Source of the DNA: Treponema sp.
GTDB taxonomy: Bacteria > Spirochaetota > Spirochaetia > Treponematales > Breznakiellaceae
Length of the DNA: 6,374 nt
Reading direction: 5' to 3'
Assembly: GCA_009784995.1 (NCBI GenBank)
Contig: WQXE01000107.1
Span: 1 to 6,374 of the forward strand
The translations under genes and the position numbers were made by a program. Under the pieces are notes generated by a model, which was given only the letters and a program-made list of their open reading frames with translations, was not told where the DNA came from and made no database searches. Shown here in pieces: positions 1-4,290 of the stretch (position 1 is its first letter; the number at the start of each line of letters is the position of its first letter).

Positions 1-173
1 AATTAAGCTTGCTTAGGATGCGTATATGAACATTTAAAAATCTGTTACTTTACTCTGATGGCTTACGAAATCTCAAACAGAGAAGGATTGTTTTATAAAT
101 GGGCTTTTTCTACAAACTCTACGGTTCGGTACGGTCGGCGGCGTTACGCTCTCATCCTTCGAAATTTTTGAAC

Positions 174-1082
174 TCAGGGGCGCACCAAACGGAAACCGAT
201 ATCGTTGAACCTGAAGTACGGATCGATGTAGTCCCGATCAGCGGAACGGGTATTCGAAGCCGAATTGAACCAACACCCGCCGCGTAACACGCGGTAAGCA
301 CCAGATACCGCGCCTTGAGGATTTGTCTGCACGCTATCAGGATAACTTCCCAACCAATCCCAGCACCACTCCCACACATTTCCATGCACGTCATGCAACC
401 CCCAGGGATTTGCTTTCTTCTTACCTACTTCATGTGTCATACTATTTGAATTTCCTGAATACCATGCGTGATTTACAAGTTCGCTTTCCGTATTTCCAAA
501 GTACCAGTTCCATCCAGAATCTGTCCCGGCACGGCAAGCATATTCCCACTGCGCTTCTGTCGGTAATCTATATCCGTTTGCTGAAGTATTTACTGTTATT
601 GTCCATTTTAATGTATCCCAACTATTTGTATTGTTAGGATCTTCGTTATCCTTATCAATAATGTAATAAGGTGTTAACCCTTGTTTTACGCTTAACGCGT
701 TACAGAACTCTATAGCGTCATACCAGCTTACACTTTCTACTGGTCTTTTAGCGTCTGTTTCTCCTGTAGCGGGCGGTCTTCCTTTTGCGGTTGTAAACCA
801 GCTTGGGTTTGTTTCCATGACCGCCTCATACTGCCCCTGCGTTACCTGATACTTACTCATTTGAAAACCGCTCAGTGTTATTGTATGCCCGCTTCTTTGA
901 AAACTTCCACTTGGTATTGTATTCATAGTCAACTGTACATTACTGCCAGCTATTGTAATTGTAATTTCGTTTCCTTGTGTTGTTGTTTCAGGTTTATCAC
1001 CTTCAGGATCACAAGTTATAAATGTAAACCCAATTACTATCGCAAAGATAATAATTCCAAAAATCCTAATTCCATTTTTCAT
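174..1082 (-). CDS. SUMF1/FGE-fold lipoprotein, probably non-catalytic
   Basis: A 302-residue exported protein. Residues 1-24 form a basic start, a hydrophobic stretch and FITC, a relaxed spirochaetal lipobox with Cys24 as the likely lipidated residue. A low-complexity linker follows, then a full SUMF1 (formylglycine-generating enzyme, C-type-lectin-like) domain from about residue 50 to the end. Landmarks are GYRLPTEAQWEYACRAG (170-186), GLHDVHGNVWEW (228-239), RVLRGGCWFN (264-273) and the C-terminal GFRLVRP. True FGEs carry two catalytic Cys a few residues after the RGGS motif; here that stretch (271-290) has none, so sulfatase activation is unlikely and a ligand-binding or envelope role is more plausible (inference). 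The start is supported by AAAGGAG 9 nt upstream of ATG. The leader holds a (GA)24 tract, a hairpin and an overlapping upstream ORF. No clear terminator follows. The fold is certain, the role unknown. Confidence 0.93.
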   Translation of the reverse strand: MKNGIRIFGIIIFAIVIGFTFITCDPEGDKPETTTQGNEITITIAGSNVQLTMNTIPSGSFQRSGHTITLSGFQMSKYQVTQGQYEAVMETNPSWFTTAKGRPPATGETDAKRPVESVSWYDAIEFCNALSVKQGLTPYYIIDKDNEDPNNTNSWDTLKWTITVNTSANGYRLPTEAQWEYACRAGTDSGWNWYFGNTESELVNHAWYSGNSNSMTHEVGKKKANPWGLHDVHGNVWEWCWDWLGSYPDSVQTNPQGAVSGAYRVLRGGCWFNSASNTRSADRDYIDPYFRFNDIGFRLVRP

Positions 1083-1143
1083 GTGAAAATACTCCTTTAA
1101 AAATTTTTTTTGTATTTAAAAGCCGCCATGAAGAACAGATCAT
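1066..1143 (-). CDS. Candidate 25-aa leader peptide overlapping the lipoprotein start
   Basis: A short ORF begins with ATG preceded by TTAGGAG 7 nt upstream, one of the best ribosome binding sites in the window. It encodes MICSSWRLLNTKK followed by 12 more residues. It runs across the lipoprotein's own SD and start codon and stops at TAG 17 bp inside that gene, in another frame. Translation through it would open or block the SD at 1092-1098, so it could couple or attenuate lipoprotein synthesis. I recognise no family, and ORFs of this length arise by chance; the strong SD and the overlap are the only support. Confidence 0.33.
   Translation of the reverse strand: MICSSWRLLNTKKIFKGVFSHEKWN
1092..1098 (-). 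promoter_or_regulatory. Shine-Dalgarno of the SUMF1 lipoprotein
   Basis: On the minus strand AAAGGAG stands 9 nt before the ATG at 1082. It fixes the start at the Met that opens the lipoprotein signal peptide. Confidence 0.8.
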
Positions 1144-1200
1144 ATTCTGTCTCCTAAAAGCTTTTTTCCAGATAATAGTGGGTTTTGGGCAGATCTATCC

Positions 1201-1221
1201 CCCCAAAAATGGTTTTTGGGG
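1201..1221. repeat. Perfect 9-bp inverted repeat (hairpin) in the lipoprotein leader
   Basis: CCCCAAAAA and TTTTTGGGG are separated by three bases, giving a perfect 9-bp stem with a triloop on either strand. Neither side has a T-run, so it does not look like an intrinsic terminator. It lies between the GA microsatellite and the upstream ORF, probably in the 5' untranslated region of the lipoprotein mRNA. A weak -10-like TACAAT (minus strand, 1225-1230) just upstream would place a transcript's 5' end inside this stem. Confidence 0.6.
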
Positions 1222-1245
1222 AAAATTGTAAAGTTTCTTCTATAG

Positions 1246-1299
<54 letters not shown>

Positions 1300-1333
1300 T
1301 GAATTCATGTTGCTTTTTTGTCGCATTATTGCA

Positions 1334-1362
1334 ATATTAACACTTTTATGAAAATCTTGCAA
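1334..1362 (-). promoter_or_regulatory. Weak candidate promoter upstream of the GA tract
   Basis: On the minus strand TTGCAA (1357-1362) and TAATAT (1334-1339) are separated by 17 bp. Each matches the sigma-70 consensus at four of six positions. A transcript from here would carry the (UC)24 tract about 30 nt from its 5' end and continue into the lipoprotein gene. Confidence 0.25.
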
Positions 1363-1380
1363 GGTTAAAAAAGGTGAAAA

Positions 1381-1397
1381 TCCGCGTTAATCCGCAG
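1381..1397. repeat. TCCGCG/TCCGCA word pair, dispersed-repeat-like
   Basis: TCCGCGTTAATCCGCAG contains two near-identical six-base words at a 10-bp period, next to the end of the LRR remnant. A comparable periodic TGCG-rich word lies beyond the end of the intact LRR gene at 2301-2322. The rest of the stretch between the GA tract and the remnant is AT-rich, with no gene that I can see. Confidence 0.35.
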
Positions 1398-1411
1398 ACA
1401 TTACTTTCAAA

Positions 1412-1534
1412 TCATTCTATCTGCCAATTACCTTCGCTTAACACATACCTGCCCGCTCTTCTTCCATTACTTGCGTAAAAAGCGTCAAAATTGTTGGCGG
1501 TAGTGTATAAAATTTTTCCTCCGCTACCATTGTG
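1412..1534 (-). pseudogene. Remnant of a second LRR-protein gene (C-terminal 40 codons)
   Basis: On the minus strand an open stretch of 40 codons ends GNWQIE and TGA. From ILYTTANNFDAF to the end it matches the C-terminus of the intact LRR protein at 2345-3178 residue for residue (the DNA differences here are silent). An in-frame TAA at 1535-1537 lies immediately upstream; there is no start codon with an SD, no signal peptide and no LRR unit. It is therefore a 3' fragment left by duplication or deletion. DNA identity to the intact copy is 94/98 over 1416-1513. Homology fades through a short indel-containing stretch up to about 1530. Confidence 0.85.
1416..1513. repeat. 98-bp direct repeat, left copy
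   Basis: This copy matches 2349-2446 in the same orientation with four mismatches, all within the first 26 bases; the remaining 72 bases (1442-1513) are identical. The two copies are 933 bp apart and flank the toxin-antitoxin pair. Recombination between them would remove the pair and leave one intact LRR gene. Confidence 0.93.
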
Positions 1535-1537
1535 TTA

Positions 1538-1682
1538 CCAAAACTTTTTTAAATATTAGTTTTTAATATTTTTTCATTACAAAAATCATGTATACATTGC
1601 CTTTGTATTAACTATGTCTACAAAGACCTATTCCACCTATAAATTTTCAGCAGTACTGAGAGTTTTTAAATTTTCCAGTAAT
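1538..1682. other. AT-rich gap between antitoxin and LRR remnant
   Basis: I see no gene here. It is where the missing antitoxin helix-turn-helix would be expected, but none of the three minus-strand frames gives one. One short frame (about 1635-1730) reads LLENLKTLSTAENL before a stop and is not recognisable. AAATATTA and TAATATTT (1551-1571) form a weak AT-only hairpin. No convincing terminator for the antitoxin is present. Confidence 0.5.
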
Positions 1683-1889
1683 TTACAAAACAGCACTTTT
1701 GGCAGATATACGAACTGTAGGGTTCTGTCCTATTGAATCTGAAATCTTACGATTTTTAACAGGTTTTTTCACAAGACACCCCTCATCAAATTCACGCATA
1801 CGTTCATCGCTAATTAATCCTTCTTCGTGAAATTCCTTCATATCCTCGTGAATAGCTTGTAGTATTTTACTCTGATATTTTTTTTTCAT
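1683..1889 (-). CDS. Type II antitoxin, N-terminal part only (HTH lacking)
   Basis: A 68-residue protein whose start overlaps the toxin stop by four bases (ATGA). It is preceded by AGGAG with a 7-nt spacer, so it is translationally coupled and well expressed. Residues 4-40, with AIHEDMKEFHEEGLIS and RMREFDEGCL, match the N-terminal part of HigA-like antitoxins that partner COG4737/PF06296 toxins. From family knowledge those partners are about 100 residues long and end in an XRE-type helix-turn-helix starting near residue 45. Here the sequence diverges after KKPV and stops at residue 68 without any HTH. It may still bind the toxin through its N-terminal helices but should have lost operator binding. 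Alternatively it is a decayed antitoxin. Gene identity is fairly sure; functional state is unknown. Confidence 0.78.
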   Translation of the reverse strand: MKKKYQSKILQAIHEDMKEFHEEGLISDERMREFDEGCLVKKPVKNRKISDSIGQNPTVRISAKSAVL

Positions 1890-2263
1890 AACTTAACTCC
1901 TAATATTTCAATTAACTTGCCAAGTTTTACTCGTTTATTAATTTGTTCATCAGTCAATGAAAAATATTCCTTTGCTGTTTCCTTGAAATATTTTTTTTCC
2001 TTTTTACTAATATTAGCCTTATCAGATTTTTCAAAACCATATACATAAAATGTCTTATCTTCGCTTCTAAATAACACAATTACCCTGTAGCCACCCGATT
2101 TTCCTTCACCAGATCGAGCTACTCGCAGTTTATAAACATTACCACCAAGATTTGCGTTTGCTTGTCCTGCTTCAAGCTGCCTTACCGCATCTTCTAGTTC
2201 ATTGTCAGAGATAGCCTCTTTCTCTGCAAATTTGTCAAACCAAGTGTTTTTAAATACTCTCAC
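1886..2263 (-). CDS. RelE-like type II toxin (PF06296/COG4737 type)
   Basis: A 125-residue protein with the family signature: an N-terminal FKNTWFDKFAEKE, then NLGGNVYKLRVAR (38-50), SGEGKSGGYRVIVLFR (51-66) and FYVYGFEKSDKANI (72-85). It ends in a lysine-rich helical tail. The family belongs to the RelE/ParE superfamily of mRNA-targeting toxins; activity on ribosome-bound mRNA is the family expectation, not visible here. The start is GTG and is forced, because an in-frame TAA lies two codons upstream. No SD precedes it, and a -10-like TATTAT lies 6 nt before the GTG, suggesting a leaderless message. The toxin comes first and overlaps the antitoxin by ATGA. All signature segments are intact, so the toxin itself does not look decayed. 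Confidence 0.9.
   Translation of the reverse strand: MRVFKNTWFDKFAEKEAISDNELEDAVRQLEAGQANANLGGNVYKLRVARSGEGKSGGYRVIVLFRSEDKTFYVYGFEKSDKANISKKEKKYFKETAKEYFSLTDEQINKRVKLGKLIEILGVKL
1897..1901 (-). promoter_or_regulatory. Shine-Dalgarno of the antitoxin
   Basis: AGGAG lies inside the toxin's 3' end, 7 nt from the antitoxin ATG. It contrasts with the toxin, which has no SD, and would favour antitoxin over toxin output from a shared mRNA. Confidence 0.75.
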
Positions 2264-2269
2264 TAATTA

Positions 2270-2298
2270 ATAATAACATGAAATTAATGAAAAAACAA
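2270..2298 (-). promoter_or_regulatory. Candidate promoter of the TA pair, abutting the GTG start
   Basis: On the minus strand TTGTTT (2293-2298), a 17-bp spacer and TATTAT (2270-2275) are followed after 6 nt by the toxin GTG at 2263. The -10 matches at five of six positions, the -35 at three of six. Initiation at the usual distance would start the RNA at or next to the GTG. Confidence 0.42.
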
Positions 2299-2300
2299 CT

Positions 2301-2322
2301 CTGCGTTCTTTGCGTCTCTGCG
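2301..2322. repeat. TGCG-periodic word downstream of the LRR gene
   Basis: Three TGCG words at 2302, 2311 and 2319 are set in a CT-rich background unlike the AT-rich flanks. Similar words recur in intergenic DNA of many environmental bacteria as far as I recall. No function can be read from it. Confidence 0.35.
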
Positions 2323-2344
2323 AGATGAAAAATGGAATTATTTC

Positions 2345-3178
2345 TTACTCTATCTGCCAATTGCCTTCACTAAGCACATACCTGCCCGCTCTTCTTCCAT
2401 TACTTGCGTAAAAAGCGTCAAAATTGTTGGCGGTAGTGTATAAAATGTTTCCGCTGACATCGGCAAATACGATATTTCCCCTGATGCGACCATCGGAAGA
2501 CCTAGCGTCAAAAGCGCGGTTTCCCAAAGTTTGCAACGAAGGCGGAATAGTAACACTTGTTATAAAATTATTGTAAAAGGCGCCGTCTCTAATCGTTGTA
2601 ACACCTGTACCAACTATAACTGTAGTAAGCCTGTTGCCTGAAAAAGCGCCTTCGCCAATTAATGTAACGCTTGCGGGGATTTCAATATTTCTTATTCTAT
2701 TACTATAAAAAGCGTAATCGTCTATGGTTGTAATTGTAGAAGGGAGCTCAATCGAATCAAGCATATTGTTGGAAAAAGCTCCTTTGCCGATTATAACAAT
2801 ACTTGAACCGAGCGTAACGCTTCTAAGCCTGTTTGATGAAAACGCTCCCCTACCGATTCTAGTAACATTGTTTCCTATTGTTACTGCTTCCAGTCTGTTA
2901 TACGAAAATGCTCCGTCACCGATGATTGTTACAGAATCTGGAATGGAAACTTCTCTTAAACCTTTGTTGATAAACGCGCTGTCAGCGATTATTGTCACCC
3001 TTTTTCCATCAATAATTTCAGGAATATCAAGGGTAATAGCTCTGCCTATAGAACCTGTGATGGTAAGACCGGTATTGTTATCTTCGACTGTTATCCGTAA
3101 GCCACTGTCCGCCAAAAGATGGCTCGTAAAAACGCAAGCGGCAAGCAAAATAAGCAGTAATATAACGCATTTTCTCAT
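2345..3178 (-). CDS. Exported BspA/TpLRR-type leucine-rich-repeat protein
   Basis: A 277-residue protein with an N-terminal signal. Its hydrophobic stretch contains a lipobox-like LAAC ending at Cys15 and a possible signal peptidase I site after LLA (21-23), so lipoprotein or secreted protein are both possible. Residues 74-227 form seven tandem 22-residue repeats of the type LxxVxIPxSVTxIGxGAFSxNR, a LRR_5/BspA-like solenoid that in treponemes usually mediates surface adhesion. A 50-residue C-terminal segment (YTTANNFDAFYASNGRRAG to GNWQIE) follows and recurs in the remnant at 1412-1534. The start is the ATG at 3178 because it opens the signal peptide; the frame stays open upstream into the tRNA gene only by chance. 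No SD is seen, and a perfect TATAAT lies 7 nt before the ATG. No terminator follows, so transcription may run into the TA pair. Confidence 0.93.
   Translation of the reverse strand: MRKCVILLLILLAACVFTSHLLADSGLRITVEDNNTGLTITGSIGRAITLDIPEIIDGKRVTIIADSAFINKGLREVSIPDSVTIIGDGAFSYNRLEAVTIGNNVTRIGRGAFSSNRLRSVTLGSSIVIIGKGAFSNNMLDSIELPSTITTIDDYAFYSNRIRNIEIPASVTLIGEGAFSGNRLTTVIVGTGVTTIRDGAFYNNFITSVTIPPSLQTLGNRAFDARSSDGRIRGNIVFADVSGNILYTTANNFDAFYASNGRRAGRYVLSEGNWQIE
2349..2446. repeat. 98-bp direct repeat, right copy (3' end of intact LRR gene)
   Basis: This is the partner of 1416-1513 and encodes the C-terminal tail of the LRR protein. The stop codons differ (TAA here, TGA in the remnant) and sequence beyond the stop is unrelated, so the repeat boundary lies at the end of the coding region. 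Confidence 0.93.
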
Positions 3179-3185
3179 TATATTA

Positions 3186-3214
3186 ATTATAATGCCGCAA
3201 GTTTGCCAATTCAA
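3186..3214 (-). promoter_or_regulatory. Promoter of the LRR gene, next to its start codon
   Basis: On the minus strand TTGAAT (3209-3214), an exact 17-bp spacer and a perfect TATAAT (3186-3191) stand 7 nt from the ATG at 3178. Normal initiation would begin at or beside the A of ATG, giving a leaderless message, which fits the missing SD. Confidence 0.65.
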
Positions 3215-3237
3215 GGGTAAATTAAGGTTCACTACAT

Positions 3238-3271
3238 AAAAAATCCAGCACCCAAAATTCGGATGCCGGAT
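3238..3271 (-). terminator. Intrinsic terminator of tRNA-Val
   Basis: On the minus strand ATCCGGCATCC pairs with GGGTGCTGGAT (11 bp including two G-U pairs) around a 7-nt loop, directly followed by T6. It sits 13 nt beyond the tRNA 3' end and separates the tRNA from the LRR promoter. Confidence 0.85.
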
Positions 3272-3284
3272 GGATATGAATTTT

Positions 3285-3358
3285 TGGGCGGTACAAGACT
3301 CGAACTTGTGACCCCCAGCGTGTCGAGCTGGTGCTCTAACCAACTGAGCTAACCGCCC
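3285..3358 (-). tRNA. tRNA-Val (anticodon GAC)
   Basis: A complete 74-nt cloverleaf: acceptor GGGCGGT/ACCGCCC, D-arm GCTC/GAGC, anticodon stem CCAGC/GCTGG with loop TCGACAC, and T-arm ACAAG/CTTGT with TTCGAGT. The discriminator is A. The anticodon GAC reads the GUC and GUU valine codons. CCA is not encoded (AAAAA follows), so it must be added enzymatically. Loop position 33 is C rather than the usual U. The gene has its own promoter and terminator, so it is monocistronic. Confidence 0.96.
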
Positions 3359-3371
3359 TCATTCTCTCTTA

Positions 3372-3399
3372 ATTCTACAAAAATATAAATTAAAGTCAA
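3372..3399 (-). promoter_or_regulatory. Promoter of tRNA-Val
   Basis: On the minus strand TTGACT (3394-3399), a 16-bp spacer and TAGAAT (3372-3377). Each hexamer matches the sigma-70 consensus at five of six positions. The -10 lies 13 nt upstream of the mature tRNA 5' end, leaving a leader of about 6 nt. Confidence 0.75.
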
Positions 3400-3547
3400 T
3401 GGGTCATATTTAGTTAATATAGCCGCCTAATTCTTTATAAGATATAGAAATATATCATTCTAAAATAAGTAGATATATCACTTTACTGCTTACAAAAATC
3501 GTAATTTATAATGTAGAATTAATAGTGATTAATATTAGAAAAACTAT
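3400..3547. other. AT-rich intergenic stretch
   Basis: No coding or RNA gene is visible. The only structure noted is GATATA and TATATC around GAAA at 3441-3456, a short hairpin with a GNRA-type tetraloop. Confidence 0.5.
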
Positions 3548-3571
3548 TTCTATGCTCAATTCTATGCACAA
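3548..3571. repeat. Tandem 12-mer pair, left of the RNA/LPD3 segment
   Basis: TTCTATGCTCAA and TTCTATGCACAA stand head to tail with one mismatch. The second unit recurs, minus its last base, at 4291, again followed by a diverged copy. On the minus strand the unit boundary contains TAGAAT, a -10-like hexamer. Confidence 0.7.
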
Positions 3572-3593
3572 TTACCATTTTTTACGAATATTA

Positions 3594-3622
3594 TTGACTT
3601 TATCTATTTTTTAAGCGATAAT
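3594..3622 (+). promoter_or_regulatory. Near-consensus promoter of the candidate small RNA
   Basis: On the plus strand TTGACT (3594-3599), exactly 17 bp, then GATAAT (3617-3622). Each hexamer matches at five of six positions. Expected initiation is near 3629-3631. No protein start follows, but a structured element ending in a terminator does. Confidence 0.75.
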
Positions 3623-3629
3623 ATATGTA

Positions 3630-3717
3630 AGCGCCAAGCGCGAAAGAGGATGCACGGAGGTTGATCGGGGGGCTTATTGCTACCACGGACCAAGGTACTT
3701 GCATTCTCTTTTTTTTT
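3630..3717 (+). ncRNA. Candidate unclassified small RNA, about 88 nt
   Basis: The stretch between a strong promoter and a strong terminator has no ORF. It starts with a GCGC-CAA-GCGC hairpin (3631-3641). A long hairpin follows: 3643-3654 pairs with 3700-3711 through 12 bp with one G-U, followed by the rest of a nine-T run (3709-3717). The 45-nt interior is rich in G, includes GGGGGG (3667-3672), and can form a smaller stem closed by GGC/GCT around UUAUU. Its base composition contrasts with the AT-rich surroundings, as expected for a structured RNA. It lacks the conserved SRP RNA core (GGTCAGG...GGAAGGAAGCAGCC), and I recognise no riboswitch, tmRNA, RNase P or 6S signature. Its terminator overlaps the stop codon of the convergent LPD3-like ORF, so it is antisense to that gene's 3' UTR. 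It could be a trans-acting sRNA or a regulator of the facing gene (inference). Confidence 0.65.
3643..3717 (+). terminator. Intrinsic terminator of the candidate small RNA
   Basis: A 12-bp basal stem (AAAGAGGATGCA with TGCATTCTCTTT) closes the long hairpin and runs into T9. On the minus strand the same stem has an A-C mismatch and no T-run, so it acts in the plus direction. Confidence 0.72.
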
Positions 3718-4237
3718 AACATAAACCTACCTGTAAAGACCTTATTGTATAAATTCTATTTCCATCTTTTAAATTTTTCATTTCTTTAACTGTAATTTTT
3801 ACAACTGTTATTTTCCCTTCGTATTCCATTAGCGCATATAACCTGTGTATATCAGCTATATTGTCGTTGTTCTTGTTCGGATTCATTTCAAAAGACCAAG
3901 GTTCTATAGAATGAGTAAAAAGTTTATCAAGGTTTCCGGCAGCAAGAAGATGTGCTTTTAAATTTTTTGCCGAGCCTTCGCCAGCATCGCTTAATATTTT
4001 CTCGATAGAATTTTTTGAAAGAGTAGCAGTCAAGCCCGATATATTTTTTAGAGGATTTACAATAAAGCTTGATAATATTTTTCTTGCCTCGGTATAATTT
4101 TGAGGAAATCTTTCCATTCTCGCTTTTTCTATTACTTCTTCCTGTGTTCCAAAATCAGATATTTTAAGTTCCTTAGCTTTCTCTGAACTACTATCCCAAT
4201 GTTCTTTTTCCAAACCAGCATCCTTATAGGTATTCAA
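3716..4237 (-). CDS. Orphan protein with LPD3-like (polyvalent-protein-associated) domain
   Basis: A 173-residue soluble protein without signal or membrane segment. From about residue 50 it resembles LPD3 domains of phage and mobile-element polyvalent proteins: ARKILSSFIVNPLKN, GLTATLSKNSIEKILS (68-83), HLLAAGNLDKLF (96-107), NIADIHRLYALMEYEGK (126-142) and VVKITVKE (145-152). This is recognition by pattern; I cannot run a profile. Such domains usually occur as modules of much larger proteins. The longest frame opens with TTG two codons after an in-frame TAA, without an SD; Met41 (4117) also lacks one. So it is either a poorly initiated small gene or a 5'-truncated piece of a polyvalent protein. 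It faces the candidate small RNA and is bracketed by 12-mer repeats. Function unknown. Confidence 0.6.
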   Translation of the reverse strand: MNTYKDAGLEKEHWDSSSEKAKELKISDFGTQEEVIEKARMERFPQNYTEARKILSSFIVNPLKNISGLTATLSKNSIEKILSDAGEGSAKNLKAHLLAAGNLDKLFTHSIEPWSFEMNPNKNNDNIADIHRLYALMEYEGKITVVKITVKEMKNLKDGNRIYTIRSLQVGLC

Positions 4238-4290
4238 AAATTAAACGAAATGGGAGCTTTTTTTGACTTTTCATTGTTTTAAAAAATAAA

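Noticed and set aside
1..173. Gene or terminator downstream of the lipoprotein
   Set aside because: The plus-strand frame at 99-287 is a shadow of the lipoprotein's end; no hairpin with a T-run and no minus-strand gene could be found.
323..637. 104-codon plus-strand open frame
   Set aside because: Antisense to the conserved SUMF1 domain; no SD and no recognisable protein.
1551..1571. AAATATTA/TAATATTT hairpin as an antitoxin terminator
   Set aside because: The stem is AT-only and, on the antitoxin's strand, is followed by A-rich rather than T-rich sequence.
2724..3239. 171-codon plus-strand open frame
   Set aside because: It is a mirror of the repetitive LRR gene: hydrophobic, repetitive by reflection, with no family resemblance and no sensible upstream signals.
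3179..3343. Upstream extension of the LRR frame by 55 codons with Met at 3343
   Set aside because: It begins inside the tRNA-Val gene and crosses its terminator and the LRR promoter; the signal peptide starts at Met 3178.
3630..3717. SRP (4.5S) RNA or a known riboswitch as identity of the small RNA
   Set aside because: The universally conserved SRP apical core is absent, and no gene lies downstream on the plus strand for a riboswitch to control.
3285..4237. Integrative element inserted at tRNA-Val
   Set aside because: No integrase, and no second copy of the tRNA 3' end in the window; the accessory segment lies on the tRNA's 5' side.
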